Source: Trichomonas vaginalis G3 (taxonomy: Eukaryota; Parabasalia; Trichomonadida; Trichomonadidae). From it: a stretch of 64,000 bases of DNA. Each line of letters opens with the position of its first letter. Position 1 is the first letter of the stretch. Below the pieces are notes generated by a model, which searched no databases, was not told the DNA's origin, and saw nothing but the letters and a program-made list of their open reading frames with translations. The position numbers were made by a program, and so were the translations under genes. Positions 21,820 through 31,546 of this stretch are shown piece after piece. The stretch spans positions 12,586,001-12,650,000 of the forward strand of contig NC_067205.1 in the NCBI RefSeq assembly GCF_026262505.1. Direction: 5' to 3'.

Positions 21820-22989
21820 ATGTTTTATCTCTTCCTTCAAGCTTCAATTTGCGAGATTCCATATCTCACATTAGCAGAAGCAGACAGGTTACTAACAGAG
21901 GAAAAGCATAAACCGGTTTTAATTTCACTTGAATCAGTTTGGTGTTCAAGATGTAACGAATACAAGAATGTTCAAGCAAAACTTGATTCATTTTTCGAAG
22001 ATAATGATAAAATTATTATGAAAAAGATCTCATGCGAAAAAGAACCAGTATTATGTAAAAAATTTCAAGGAGAAGGTGTTCCTAGAGTATATATGGCCAC
22101 AACAACAGCCGAAAAATCACGTTTATACAACGAATCTCGCACATATGAAGAACTAAAATCATTTATTCGAAAATATATTGAACCTCCTGTGATTCAGATT
22201 GAAGATGAAGAACAATTGCAATCAGAATTAGAAATAAATCAGAATTTATCATTATTCTTCTTACAAGATCTGCAACGCACATCTTATTCAGAATTATTTT
22301 TAGAATTTGCGACAAAATATGATGAATATCCAGCCAGATTCTACAATTTCTCATACAAGCACTATAACACTGACAAACCACTCTTATATTACCAATTTCC
22401 CTTATTAAATCAGACTTTAGAATATAATCAAGCATGGGAAGCGAAAGAAGTCGAAAGATTCATATACGCACATCTGTATCCTAAGTACTGTAATCCTTCA
22501 TCGCTATTTTTCAAAATTCAGAAAGATTTACACGAACCTTTTATTATTTTAGAAGATTACTATAAAAAGCACACATTAGATGTTTTTAACATTACTCTAC
22601 AACTTCCTGATGGTATGAAGATCGCAGATACCGATTGTTTGGAGATGGAAACTTATTGTCGTTCAATTGGCGTCAATCCAGCTCGAAGACCATTCTTTGC
22701 AATCCACAATAACTATTTGGACATCTGGTATGACTTTTTGGACAATTATGACAAAGATAAAGTCATTGAATGGGCAATTAAAGTTTGGAATGGGAAAATT
22801 TCAGGATCAGGACCAGGCGCTGGTATATTAGGTATCTATAGAAGGAATCTGCAGCCTTATGCTAAGAAATTCGAATTTTTGTTCCCTTATATCGGAATTT
22901 TAATTTTAGTTTTTATTTTTGTTTATTTATTTGTAACATATTGCGAAATTTATAGCATTGATGATGTTGATCATGAGAAAAATGATTGA
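21820..22989 (+). CDS. Thioredoxin-fold membrane protein (PDI/TMX-like)
   Basis: A 389-residue protein. The first ten residues form a short signal-like segment (MFYLFLQASI). A thioredoxin domain spans about 15-130 with the active site W-C-S-R-C at residues 41-45 after the strand PVLISLES, and the cis-proline region is seen in GEGVPRVYMA. A further, probably inactive, thioredoxin-like region follows. One membrane helix at about 353-375 (YIGILILVFIFVYLFVTYC) is followed by a short acidic tail. This suggests oxidative folding in the ER or on secreted proteins. I take the ATG rather than the in-frame TTG six codons upstream. TTTTGACAAATTTTTT lies directly before the ATG. Confidence 0.82.
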   Translation: MFYLFLQASICEIPYLTLAEADRLLTEEKHKPVLISLESVWCSRCNEYKNVQAKLDSFFEDNDKIIMKKISCEKEPVLCKKFQGEGVPRVYMATTTAEKSRLYNESRTYEELKSFIRKYIEPPVIQIEDEEQLQSELEINQNLSLFFLQDLQRTSYSELFLEFATKYDEYPARFYNFSYKHYNTDKPLLYYQFPLLNQTLEYNQAWEAKEVERFIYAHLYPKYCNPSSLFFKIQKDLHEPFIILEDYYKKHTLDVFNITLQLPDGMKIADTDCLEMETYCRSIGVNPARRPFFAIHNNYLDIWYDFLDNYDKDKVIEWAIKVWNGKISGSGPGAGILGIYRRNLQPYAKKFEFLFPYIGILILVFIFVYLFVTYCEIYSIDDVDHEKND

Positions 22990-23189
22990 TTTTCATCATT
23001 TTGAATAAAATTTTTTGTTTTTGCAATTTCACAATTACTCGTTTTTTAAGTGAATATTGATTCTTAGAGTTTTAATTCGGCTTATTTATTCTATTTTTTT
23101 AAAACAATAATGTCCACATATGGATTACAATGGTTCCTCAAATCTCCAACATCATCAGCAAGTGGATAAACGCAGCGATCAAGTCACAG

Positions 23190-23340
23190 ATTCAACAGCA
23201 TTGTTGTACTTGGCAGAAAATGATATTGGATTAAATGACCACAACCAATCCAGTATTATGATGCAGCGTCACCAATTCATATTGACTTTGGTGACTCAAC
23301 TAAAGGTCTTTTCAATCGAACTTGCTAGAACATCTTGTAT
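23190..23340 (+). pseudogene. Relic of a PI3K-related (TOR/PIKK-type) kinase catalytic loop
   Basis: One frame reads LNDHNQSSIMMQRH, close to the PIKK catalytic loop G-D-R-H-x-x-N-I-M-I-Q. A neighbouring frame then reads HIDFGDSTKGLF, matching the activation-loop H-I-D-F-G-D-S of the same families. The rest of the kinase is absent and the frames do not agree, so this is a small host gene relic. Identification rests on two short motifs in the right order and spacing. Confidence 0.5.
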
Positions 23341-23587
23341 GTCATGTGTTAAATGCTAAGCCAGTTTATTTATATATAGTGGAAATCTTTAACCGATAAC
23401 AAATATTTGCGGGTAATTCTTGTTGAGTTCAATTCAGATTTCATTGATGCAGATTGTGCATTTTCATGCATATAAATGAACAAGTTTCAATGCTTATTAA
23501 AGAAGCAAGTGATTCGACACTATACATTCGACATTTCTTTTTATTATGAATTTTATGCAAATTCATAATAAAATTTTTGAGGATGTT

Positions 23588-23866
23588 TTATTGTCGTCTG
23601 GAAAAAGTGACAAAATTATTATTGTCGTCTAAAAAGGTGACAAATTATTATTGTCGTCTGGAAAAGTGACAAAATTATCATTGTCGTCTAAAAAATAGAT
23701 TTTTCAAGCATGTTTCGGTACCTAAATAAAGGAAGAACATCAATTCCATCTATGTATATAGTATGCAAACACGCATGATATATGGAGTAGCTCTTTATCT
23801 GGCTAAAAATCCTATTATTTGAAAATTCGCATTGTCGTCTAAAACCGCCAGACGACAATAATAATA
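23588..23866. repeat. Short repeat cluster around ATTGTCGTCT with an inverted end
   Basis: ATTGTCGTCT occurs at 23,590, 23,621, 23,650, 23,680 and 23,831, the first four about 30 bases apart and each followed by an AAAAGTGAC-like string. An inverted copy, CCAGACGACAATAAT, closes the segment at about 23,848. It forms a hairpin with the fifth copy and matches the first (ATTGTCGTCTGG) as a possible terminal inverted repeat. This may be a degraded small transposon. Confidence 0.6.
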
Positions 23867-24207
23867 CCCCAAAATTTTTATGACCATTAATTTGGACAAA
23901 TGTATGAAAAATGACATTGAAATTCAAGTAATCACCAAGAAATAAGAACATTGTGTAATATCATATCTTTAATAACCTTCAAAGAAATATAGAATCATGA
24001 AAATGTAATTAAAATCCGATATTTAAAAAATTAAATTACTCACTTCGCTAATATTTTCTATAAGTGTGACAATCTTTCCCCAATGTATATATGGAGGTCA
24101 TTTGATTCCACTAATGAAGCATTGATAAATTAGTTGAAAGATTATATTTACAATATCTTTTTGACAATACTTTTTTGACACTTTTTAAAATATAATTACA
24201 ACAAAAT

Positions 24208-26730
24208 ATGTCATGTTCAGAGGAGGCAGCAATTGATGATTTCAATGATTTTAGCAATATTAATCCTATTGATGTATTCGAGTACCCATGCAAAGCATCC
24301 AAATTAATTTGGGATATCAACTCAAATAATGTTTTACAGCAATCATTACAAATCATAGAACTTATTAAATCAAACAAAATATCCATTCAAATGGTATTTC
24401 ACTTGGTAGATATTTATTCAAGACTTCGTTATAAAGATGTTGTAAATTTTGCTGATTTTTATCAAAAGATATCAAATGAATTTTCTTACTATTTTTTCCT
24501 GAAACTTATAGACTAGCAAGTGCATTATTTTATAAAGGTTTTAAATTTGGAAACTATATGAACCTCAATTTACTAAAGAAGAAATACTCAATGTATTCCC
24601 AACAGAGTCTCCTTTATATTACATTGCATGGGACAAGGTTGATGATCTTAAAAGGAAATTCCCAAATCTTGAATTTAACATTGATAGAAGGTATGGTTTG
24701 GATCCATTTGAGTGTGCAATTTTATTCGGGTCGGAATTATGTTTCAATTACTTGAGGAATCAAGGATCTTATTATTCCAGAGACTCAGAAAAGTATGCTA
24801 TTCAGAGTGGAAATGCATACATTTTTTCCCAAATGATTGAAGATGGCCGAAAATTTGATAGAATGATTAACATTGCATTGGGAAATAGACATTATGATAT
24901 TGCTGAATATCTTAAATCAAATTTGGGACAATTTCCTGACGCACTTGCAGAAATTCTATATTACGGAAATTATGATGTTGCATCATATTTACTTTCAAAA
25001 GGAGCAGATATCAACAAAAAATTCAATTTTTTGTCTATTCATTTACATCATTGTTTTATAGAATTCTATCTATTGTTATATCCATCTTTGCTTATTATAA
25101 TTCTCTTTGTTTTCAAATCTTTTATTTGATTATGGAATTGTTTCCAATTTCACACCCTTCATTATTTAATTATATCCCAATTCTTTTAATATCTCTTGTT
25201 GTTTTATTGTATTCGCTTAGATTTATTATTATTCATTGTAATATATAATTCCATATCTTTTAATATCTACTATTGTTTTATGAAATTCCCTTCGAGTTTA
25301 TATCTATCATTGACTTAAGATGTTATTTTAATATTCATGTTCATAATTGATTAATGAAATTCATTTAATATTAATTATTGTCCTCTTTGTGATGCAATCA
25401 GAGATCATTTAATTGAAATTATCAAATTCCTAATAGAGCATGGTGCTGATGTCAACATAAGACTTTTTATCTTTCTTCTTATATTAATTGTTTCTTTATT
25501 CTATTATTTTTATATCTATATTTATCATTGTTCTATTATATTCTCGTTATTATCAAATTTATCATTAATTTATTTGATTCGTTTTAGTATATCTATTACT
25601 GTTTTATTATATTCTCCTAATTATTATATTCTTCAATAATTAATCGAATTCTTTTCATGTTCATATTTATCTTATTTTAATGTAATTAGTTTTCTTTTTA
25701 TATTTGTCATTGTTTTTTTATATTCTCATTGTTTTAATATCCATTATTGTTTTATTGGATTATCTATGTATTAACATTTATCTTCGAATTATGCAATTTT
25801 CTTTGATTTTATATAATTCATTGATTTCTAACATTCTATAAATTTATATATTTTCATTTGTCTCATTCAATTTGGTTTAAACTGATGAAATTCCACTAAG
25901 TATTGCAATTAACGAAAATTCAATTGAAATGGTCAAACTGTTAGTTGAATATGGTGCAGATGTCAACAAGATACATTTTGTCTTTAATTTCACATTAATT
26001 ATTTTTTCAGTGGATTAATTTTCATTTCATATTTCCCATTACTTTTTGACAATCATCTTCTTTTCATATTTATCATTAATTTATCGCATTCAATTTCTTT
26101 TCATATTGACCTTTGAATTATCGTATTTTTAATGACTTCATATTTACAATTGTATTACAGAATTATCTCTTTATAAATATCTATCATTGAATAATAAGAT
26201 ACATTTATTATTAATCAATGTCCCCTCAGTGATGCAATCAAAGTAAATTCCTTCGAAATTGTTCAATTCTTGGTTGAACATAGTGCATATGTAAACATGA
26301 AACTTATTCTCTTTATTTTCATATCTATCAATTTGTTGTGAAGTGCTATTTTTTCTCATGTTATTCAGCGATTTATAAAACCATATTTCTTTTCATATCT
26401 GTCATTGGTTTATAGAATTCTATATATATTTATTATATCTATCATTGTTATATCAAATTATCTTTACTTTATTACTTATTATTTACTTATGGAATTTCAT
26501 ATAAATGTCCTCTCAGTTATGCAATCCAAAAGAATTCTTTCGAAATTGTGAAATATTTGGTTGAACATGGTGCAGATGTAAATATGAAGCTCTTTCTCTT
26601 TATGCTAATATCTATCATTATCTTATGGAATTTTCATTATTTTCAAATCCATATTATGTTAATCCAAACGAATTTCCACTAGATTCCTCTATGATCATGG
26701 CGCAAAGACTGATCAATGATTTTATATTTT
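24208..26730 (+). pseudogene. DUF3447/ankyrin gene broken and expanded by AT-rich spacers
   Basis: The ATG opens a DUF3447-type N-terminus (MSCSEEAAIDDFNDF and on, 102 codons to the first stop). Other frames carry on with SPLYYIAWDKVDDLKRKFPN and a stretch ending YLLSKGADINKK at about 25,020. After that, single ankyrin repeats are separated by 200-400 bases of T-rich, TTTATCATTG-like sequence. Examples are C-D-A-I-R-D-H-L...HGADVN near 25,390-25,455, PLSIAINENSIEMVKLLVEY near 25,890, and CPLSYAIQKNSFEIVKYLVE near 26,510. Several frameshifts and stops are present, so this host gene is dead. The spacers show no splice signals. Confidence 0.8.
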
Positions 26731-26869
26731 AAATTAAAATAAAAATTGCTTTATAAATGTGTTTTTTCTTTTCATTAATTTGAGCAAATATCCTCTTTAT
26801 TCTATATATCGCATTTGAATCTTTTTTTATCTTTGATAATTAATTAGATTTTTATATATAAATTCAAAC

Positions 26870-27202
26870 CTTGAATCATCTCTCGAAGTCCGTATTGGTG
26901 TTAACAGTGGATGTCCACTAATCTGTGGTGTCCTTGGAAGCGACAAACCAACATTCTACATCATCGGTGACTCAATAAATTCTGCCGCATGATTAGAGTC
27001 TAAAGATATCCATGGACGTGTTCAAATTTCAGAATGCACGAACTCCCTCATCGATGGTATCGACTACACCATCGAAGAACGCCGCGAGATCTTTCTCAAT
27101 GGCAAAGGAAACCTGAAGACTTACTTTTTTTCTCTCCCTAACAAAAATAACAACATTGAAAACTCTTTGTTAATAAATTTGGGTCTTCAATCAGAAAAAT
27201 AA
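26870..27202 (+). pseudogene. Adenylyl/guanylyl cyclase catalytic-domain relic
   Basis: The frame reads RIGVNSGCPLICGVLGSDKP, then TFYIIGDSINSAA, a stop where an Arg is usual, and LESKDIHGRVQIS. This is the C-terminal half of a class III cyclase domain, including the G-D-x-I-N-x-A-A-x-L-E-S motif. The N-terminal half and the metal-binding aspartates are missing. Trichomonads have a large family of multi-pass receptor-like cyclases, and this is a 3' scrap of one, ending FSLPNKNNN and a short tail. Confidence 0.8.
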
Positions 27203-28157
27203 GAATAGACACTTTAATCAAAATTAAACAATTTGAATGTATAAAAATTCTATTTTTATATTCTTTTTTTTATGAGCCTCCTTAATAAGAGAATGAGTGT
27301 GATCATTATTTAAATTGTTTGATCATAGGAAATAAAGGAGAATATTTATTTTCCAGAAACCAATAATTTATTTGCTGGATGCCAAGGAAATGTTGGAACA
27401 CTGTCATTAAGCTATAACCAATAAATTCTTTATTTTTGTACTTTTTGTTACGAATAATATAAAAAATTAGTTTAATATCGATTTTAAATTTCAAATGACA
27501 TTTTAATTACTGAAACTCTCGGGATATGTGCTATCGTATAGAATCTAACCAACTTTTAAAAAAATCTTCATTAATTAAATTTAACTGATCTTCATGATAC
27601 TATCAACTTGAATATTCAATTTATAACACGGAAATGAATTTTAATTTCCTAAAATTATTTATTACCGGAAAAGACCTTCAATTTCTTTTCTCAAATAAAT
27701 TCAATCAAGCAAATCAAAATCATTAAAATAAGTTTTAGCAAGATAAATAGCTAAAAATTAGTGGTATTATTTTGAGAAAAATAAAACGATTTTTATAATC
27801 TATTCAATTTTCAATGCTTGATTTTTATAATCTATTAACAAAACGGAGCTTGCATTTTAAAATTGTTTTAAATTTTATCAGATCATTTCAGAAGATTGAA
27901 AACTTCTCTGAAAATTTTGATAAAATTCGTTCTAAATTTAAAATTCTTTCATAAAAATAGCATAGAATGCTATTTAAAGGTCTCAATAAATTTTCCAACG
28001 GCGCAATTTTTTTTCCTTTAATTTGTGATAAAGCAGATTGAAATTTCAATAAGTCATTTTATCATTCTTATTCCTATATATTTTTTGGTAATATGATTGT
28101 TTTATAAATCAAAAATATCAATTGTATTGATCGTTGAATGTAAACTTATGAAATATT
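27203..28157. other. Intergenic, AT-rich
   Basis: Nearly one kilobase of A/T-rich sequence. No gene, array or inverted end is seen. Confidence 0.5.
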
Positions 28158-28164
28158 CATTACT
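28158..28164 (+). promoter_or_regulatory. Initiator element (TCATTAC)
   Basis: TCATTAC fits the TCA-Y-T-W-Y initiator, with its A 14 bases before the ATG. It supports the chosen start of the first surface-protein gene. Confidence 0.6.
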
Positions 28165-28173
28165 TTATATTAA

Positions 28174-29322
28174 ATGTACCTCTTATGGCTTCTTGCATTT
28201 GATTATCACTTCCCAGAATGCACCGTAAAGGAAAAGGAAGATGCCAAATATTATGAATTCCAAACAATTACAATTCCACCTGGACAATGCTTCGCTACAT
28301 GGAGCAGTGCAATGATCGGAACTCTTGATAATGAAACAAAATATAAGGTATCTTACAAAACAATGCCATGCGAAAATGGTGAGGGAATTAGTAACGAAAT
28401 TGAATATAAATATGAAAATCCATTATTTTTAAATAAAGACGGAAGTTCAGTAGAGAATTATTACAAAATACAAGCTGTTAATCCTCAAAAGGAAATTGTT
28501 CTCTTCTTTTCTAAAATTAATCCAACAATTAGATCCCAATTTGTGACAAGGGATAGTTTTATTGTCAATTTAAATTCTGGCAATTTTAATATAATTTCTG
28601 ATAAAGACAAAGATGTTTGCATTGCCTTTATCTTAAAGTATCAATATCAGCATGTAAATTTTGCGTCAAATGCAAGTATGGAATTAAAGAATGGCACTAC
28701 GACCCATGACGGGGACTCTCAAAGTGTGACCACCGCTAATCCATATATTTTTGAAATAAAGTATGACGAACCAACCAGAACAACAATTGATTATTATATT
28801 GAAATGAGTAATTCAGTCTATGATTTAAATAAGCACATATTTTATCAAGGAATCGTTCCTCTAATCAACGGACCAATTACATATCAAGAAGCATTGAAAG
28901 CAACATTCGATTACAATCAGGCATACCATGACAAAGTAGATTCATCTTACTATTCTAAATGCCAACACTCATATACAAGGAATGATAATGCAGTCAAAAC
29001 ATTCAATCTTAAGTCAGGTGAATGCTTGCGAACTTCAACACCAGTAATTCTTTCTGGAAATAAAAATTATGATGCTGAAGGAATAGTCATAGATAAAAAG
29101 GGAAGATATCAGGGAACATTTACATCACAAAACCCACTGTTCTTGTCAGTTAAAGATGAAGAACATAAGGTTTATTCAAAGATAACATGTCATGAAGCAA
29201 AGGAATGTTCAGTTCAAGTATCAAAGATTATACCAACTACTGATAAAACAGGATCATATGTAACTACAACAAATAAACATTTCAATAATAAATCATTATT
29301 TCATGCTTTTTTGCATATTTAA
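28174..29322 (+). CDS. Secreted/surface protein, shorter paralogue without membrane anchor
   Basis: A 382-residue protein with a short hydrophobic lead (MYLLWLLAF) and an ectodomain rich in paired motifs: E-C-T-V, F-Q-T-I-x-I-P-x-G-Q-C, N-P-L-F-L-N, and later F-N-L-K-S-G-E-C-L-R-T. It aligns along its whole length with the next gene (534 residues). It stops just after the point where that paralogue reads KIIPST, so the last 150 residues and the membrane helix are missing. Either a secreted form or a truncated copy. The two halves of each protein also resemble one another (…C-x-A-T…; …C-L-R-T…), suggesting an internal duplication. Function unknown. Confidence 0.7.
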   Translation: MYLLWLLAFDYHFPECTVKEKEDAKYYEFQTITIPPGQCFATWSSAMIGTLDNETKYKVSYKTMPCENGEGISNEIEYKYENPLFLNKDGSSVENYYKIQAVNPQKEIVLFFSKINPTIRSQFVTRDSFIVNLNSGNFNIISDKDKDVCIAFILKYQYQHVNFASNASMELKNGTTTHDGDSQSVTTANPYIFEIKYDEPTRTTIDYYIEMSNSVYDLNKHIFYQGIVPLINGPITYQEALKATFDYNQAYHDKVDSSYYSKCQHSYTRNDNAVKTFNLKSGECLRTSTPVILSGNKNYDAEGIVIDKKGRYQGTFTSQNPLFLSVKDEEHKVYSKITCHEAKECSVQVSKIIPTTDKTGSYVTTTNKHFNNKSLFHAFLHI

Positions 29323-29362
29323 ATTTGAATCGAATTTCGCCGTTGGATGTAAACTCCAGAAT

Positions 29363-29369
29363 TCATAAT
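29363..29369 (+). promoter_or_regulatory. Initiator-like element (TCATAAT)
   Basis: TCATAAT starts 11 bases before the ATG. It departs from the strict consensus at the fourth and later bases but sits at the correct distance. Confidence 0.5.
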
Positions 29370-29373
29370 TTTA

Positions 29374-30978
29374 ATGATTTCACTCTGGATTATCTCCATA
29401 GATAATCCATTTCAAGAATGTACTGTAAGCATCCCAGTAATACTGGCAAAATACCAATTTCAAACAATCGAAATTCCAGCTGGACAATGTTTGGCCACAA
29501 ATGCTGATGCAATGATTGCTACATACTCTGATGAAGAGAGGTATAAATTATCATACAAAACAACAACTTTTGAGAATGGTCAAGTGAAATTTAGTGATGA
29601 AATTCAATTTGAGGTTGAAAATCCTCTCTTTTTGAATCATATTGATAGCCAAAAATATTACAAAATATCTGCAGTTAATACATCAAAGACAATCAATCTT
29701 TTCTTTATGTTAATTGATGGGACAGGAAATGATGGATCAATTCATGAAACTTACATTGTTAACATTGCAAAAGGAGATTTTCAAATAGTTTCAAACAAAG
29801 ATAAGAAAATTTATATTGGTGTGATATATAAAAATGCTTTAGAACACTTAACAATATCATCAAATAATTCAATAAAAGTTCTCTATAAAGATAAGGAAGA
29901 ATCTGGTACTTTTCAAATGTATCAAGAACAAGGTCCGTTTGTTCTTGAAATAACAGCTTCTGGTCCAACATTAACCAAAGTTGATCATTATGGAACTTAT
30001 AATGGTATTTTTGATGCAAACCAATTTCAAGTTTATGAGGGAATTGTTCCCGCAATTAATGGGCCAATTTCAAGTACAGATGCTTGGATTGCAGAGTCAA
30101 AACGTAATAGAGCAATCCAATACGAAATAGATGAATCTTATAATGGTGAATGTAATTATTCTTACACAGAGAAAGACAGTATTATAAAGACATTCAATCT
30201 TAAAGCAAATGAGTGCCTAAGAACAACCGTTCCTGTAATTCTTTCTGCTAATAAAAATTACTCTGTCAAAGGACAAACTAGAGATTCACAAGGCACTTGG
30301 ACCTCTGATTTTACAGCAGCAAGTCCATTATTTTTAAACGTAAATGATGGCGGTCGTGTTTATTCAAAAATTACCTGCGATGATTGCAAAATTCAAATTT
30401 CTCAAATTATACCATCCACGAAAATAACTAATTTATTTGTTGATACTGTAATTAAAGGACTATATAACGGACAAGCTTCAAAGACAGCAAAGGGGTACTC
30501 ATTTATATCTTTGAAACCATTAACCATCACGATCGAATCCGAGTTAGGAGCATATTTTGCAAGGCCTACAGATGAAGAGTCTACATTAATAAAAGGGCAA
30601 AAAATTATAAAAACACAAGGATCGGATTTATTCCAACTCTACAATAGTGGATTTGATAGTAAATTCACAATCACTCTTTCCGGAGGAAGATCATCAACTG
30701 AAGATGAGGAATTTTTATTCCCCGATTATTCAGGTGAAGTTCCTAGTAACAATGGACCAATAAAAATAACAGGAGTAAATAGCGTGAAAGAGAGTCCAAA
30801 AGGATCAAATGGTGGTAGCTCTGTATGGATTCCAATTGTCGTTGCAATTGTTGTAATTCTTGTAATTGCAGGAATTGTTGTTGGACTTGTTCTTTTCTTC
30901 ATCAATCGGAAGAAGAAAGAAGCAGAAAACGCCCAAGATTCACCAGATACTAAAGAAAATAACCCAGCCCAACCTTAA
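29374..30978 (+). CDS. Single-pass surface protein, full-length paralogue
   Basis: A 534-residue protein with a short hydrophobic N-terminus (MISLWIISI) and the same ectodomain as its upstream neighbour: ECTVSIPVILAKYQFQT, I-P-A-G-Q-C-L-A-T and NECLRTTVPVILSANKNY. An extra C-terminal ectodomain of about 140 residues follows, then a strong membrane helix at about 485-510 (IPIVVAIVVILVIAGIVVG), then a basic stop (NRKKK) and a 20-residue acidic, Asn/Pro-rich tail. The pair lie 50 bp apart on the same strand, a recent tandem duplication. Trichomonad surface families of this form are implicated in adhesion or nutrient capture; I cannot assign a role. Confidence 0.75.
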   Translation: MISLWIISIDNPFQECTVSIPVILAKYQFQTIEIPAGQCLATNADAMIATYSDEERYKLSYKTTTFENGQVKFSDEIQFEVENPLFLNHIDSQKYYKISAVNTSKTINLFFMLIDGTGNDGSIHETYIVNIAKGDFQIVSNKDKKIYIGVIYKNALEHLTISSNNSIKVLYKDKEESGTFQMYQEQGPFVLEITASGPTLTKVDHYGTYNGIFDANQFQVYEGIVPAINGPISSTDAWIAESKRNRAIQYEIDESYNGECNYSYTEKDSIIKTFNLKANECLRTTVPVILSANKNYSVKGQTRDSQGTWTSDFTAASPLFLNVNDGGRVYSKITCDDCKIQISQIIPSTKITNLFVDTVIKGLYNGQASKTAKGYSFISLKPLTITIESELGAYFARPTDEESTLIKGQKIIKTQGSDLFQLYNSGFDSKFTITLSGGRSSTEDEEFLFPDYSGEVPSNNGPIKITGVNSVKESPKGSNGGSSVWIPIVVAIVVILVIAGIVVGLVLFFINRKKKEAENAQDSPDTKENNPAQP

Positions 30979-31527
30979 GTTAATAATAAAAATCAAAATT
31001 TTAAATTATTTTTAAATTAACAATTGCACTCAATTCCATGAAAATTATAAGAATACATAAAATCAGAATGTGAATGGATTCTTCCAATTGATATGAAAAA
31101 CTAGTAAAATTTTGATTGAATGAAATCATCGGATTTCTCATCTATTGAATAGATGGAATTCATTATTAAGTTGTCATTCTTTCAAAATCCAAAACATGTA
31201 TTACTTGTTATTAATGAATTATCTATCAGAAGTGTGAATGAAAATACATTGTTGATATTTTTATGCATTAATTACTTGTACACCATGAAATAATCTCAAA
31301 TAATGAAGTCTGACTTTGTTTTACAACTATGAGTGTTAAGATTTCAAACAAATCTTCTGTTTTTTTTAGTAAATATCCACCAGAAATACAAAATAAAGTA
31401 AAGTATACACGAACATCAACTCAACAAAGTAAATTCTATGATTGTACACTGAAAAATCTCAACTATTGAATTTCCGATTAAAGTTTTTTAATTGTAAAGT
31501 CCTGAAAAATTTGGCGAAAATTTTATT
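30979..31527. other. Intergenic, AT-rich
   Basis: No gene or repeat is supported. The frame preceding the next ATG is open for about 35 codons, but those lie upstream of the initiator and are probably not translated. Confidence 0.5.
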
Positions 31528-31534
31528 TCATTTT
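31528..31534 (+). promoter_or_regulatory. Initiator element (TCATTTT)
   Basis: TCATTTT sits 19 bases before the ATG, with a second TCATAAT ten bases before it. Both lie downstream of the longest possible start, so they set the start at the inner ATG. Confidence 0.65.
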
Positions 31535-31546
31535 TTTCATAATTTG

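Noticed and set aside
23688-23951. 87-codon minus-strand frame
   Set aside because: It crosses the ATTGTCGTCT repeats and lacks any start signal.
25020-26600. Introns separating ankyrin exons
   Set aside because: The spacers lack the strict trichomonad splice signals (GTAYGT … ACTAACACACAG), and stops and frameshifts also occur in the coding pieces.
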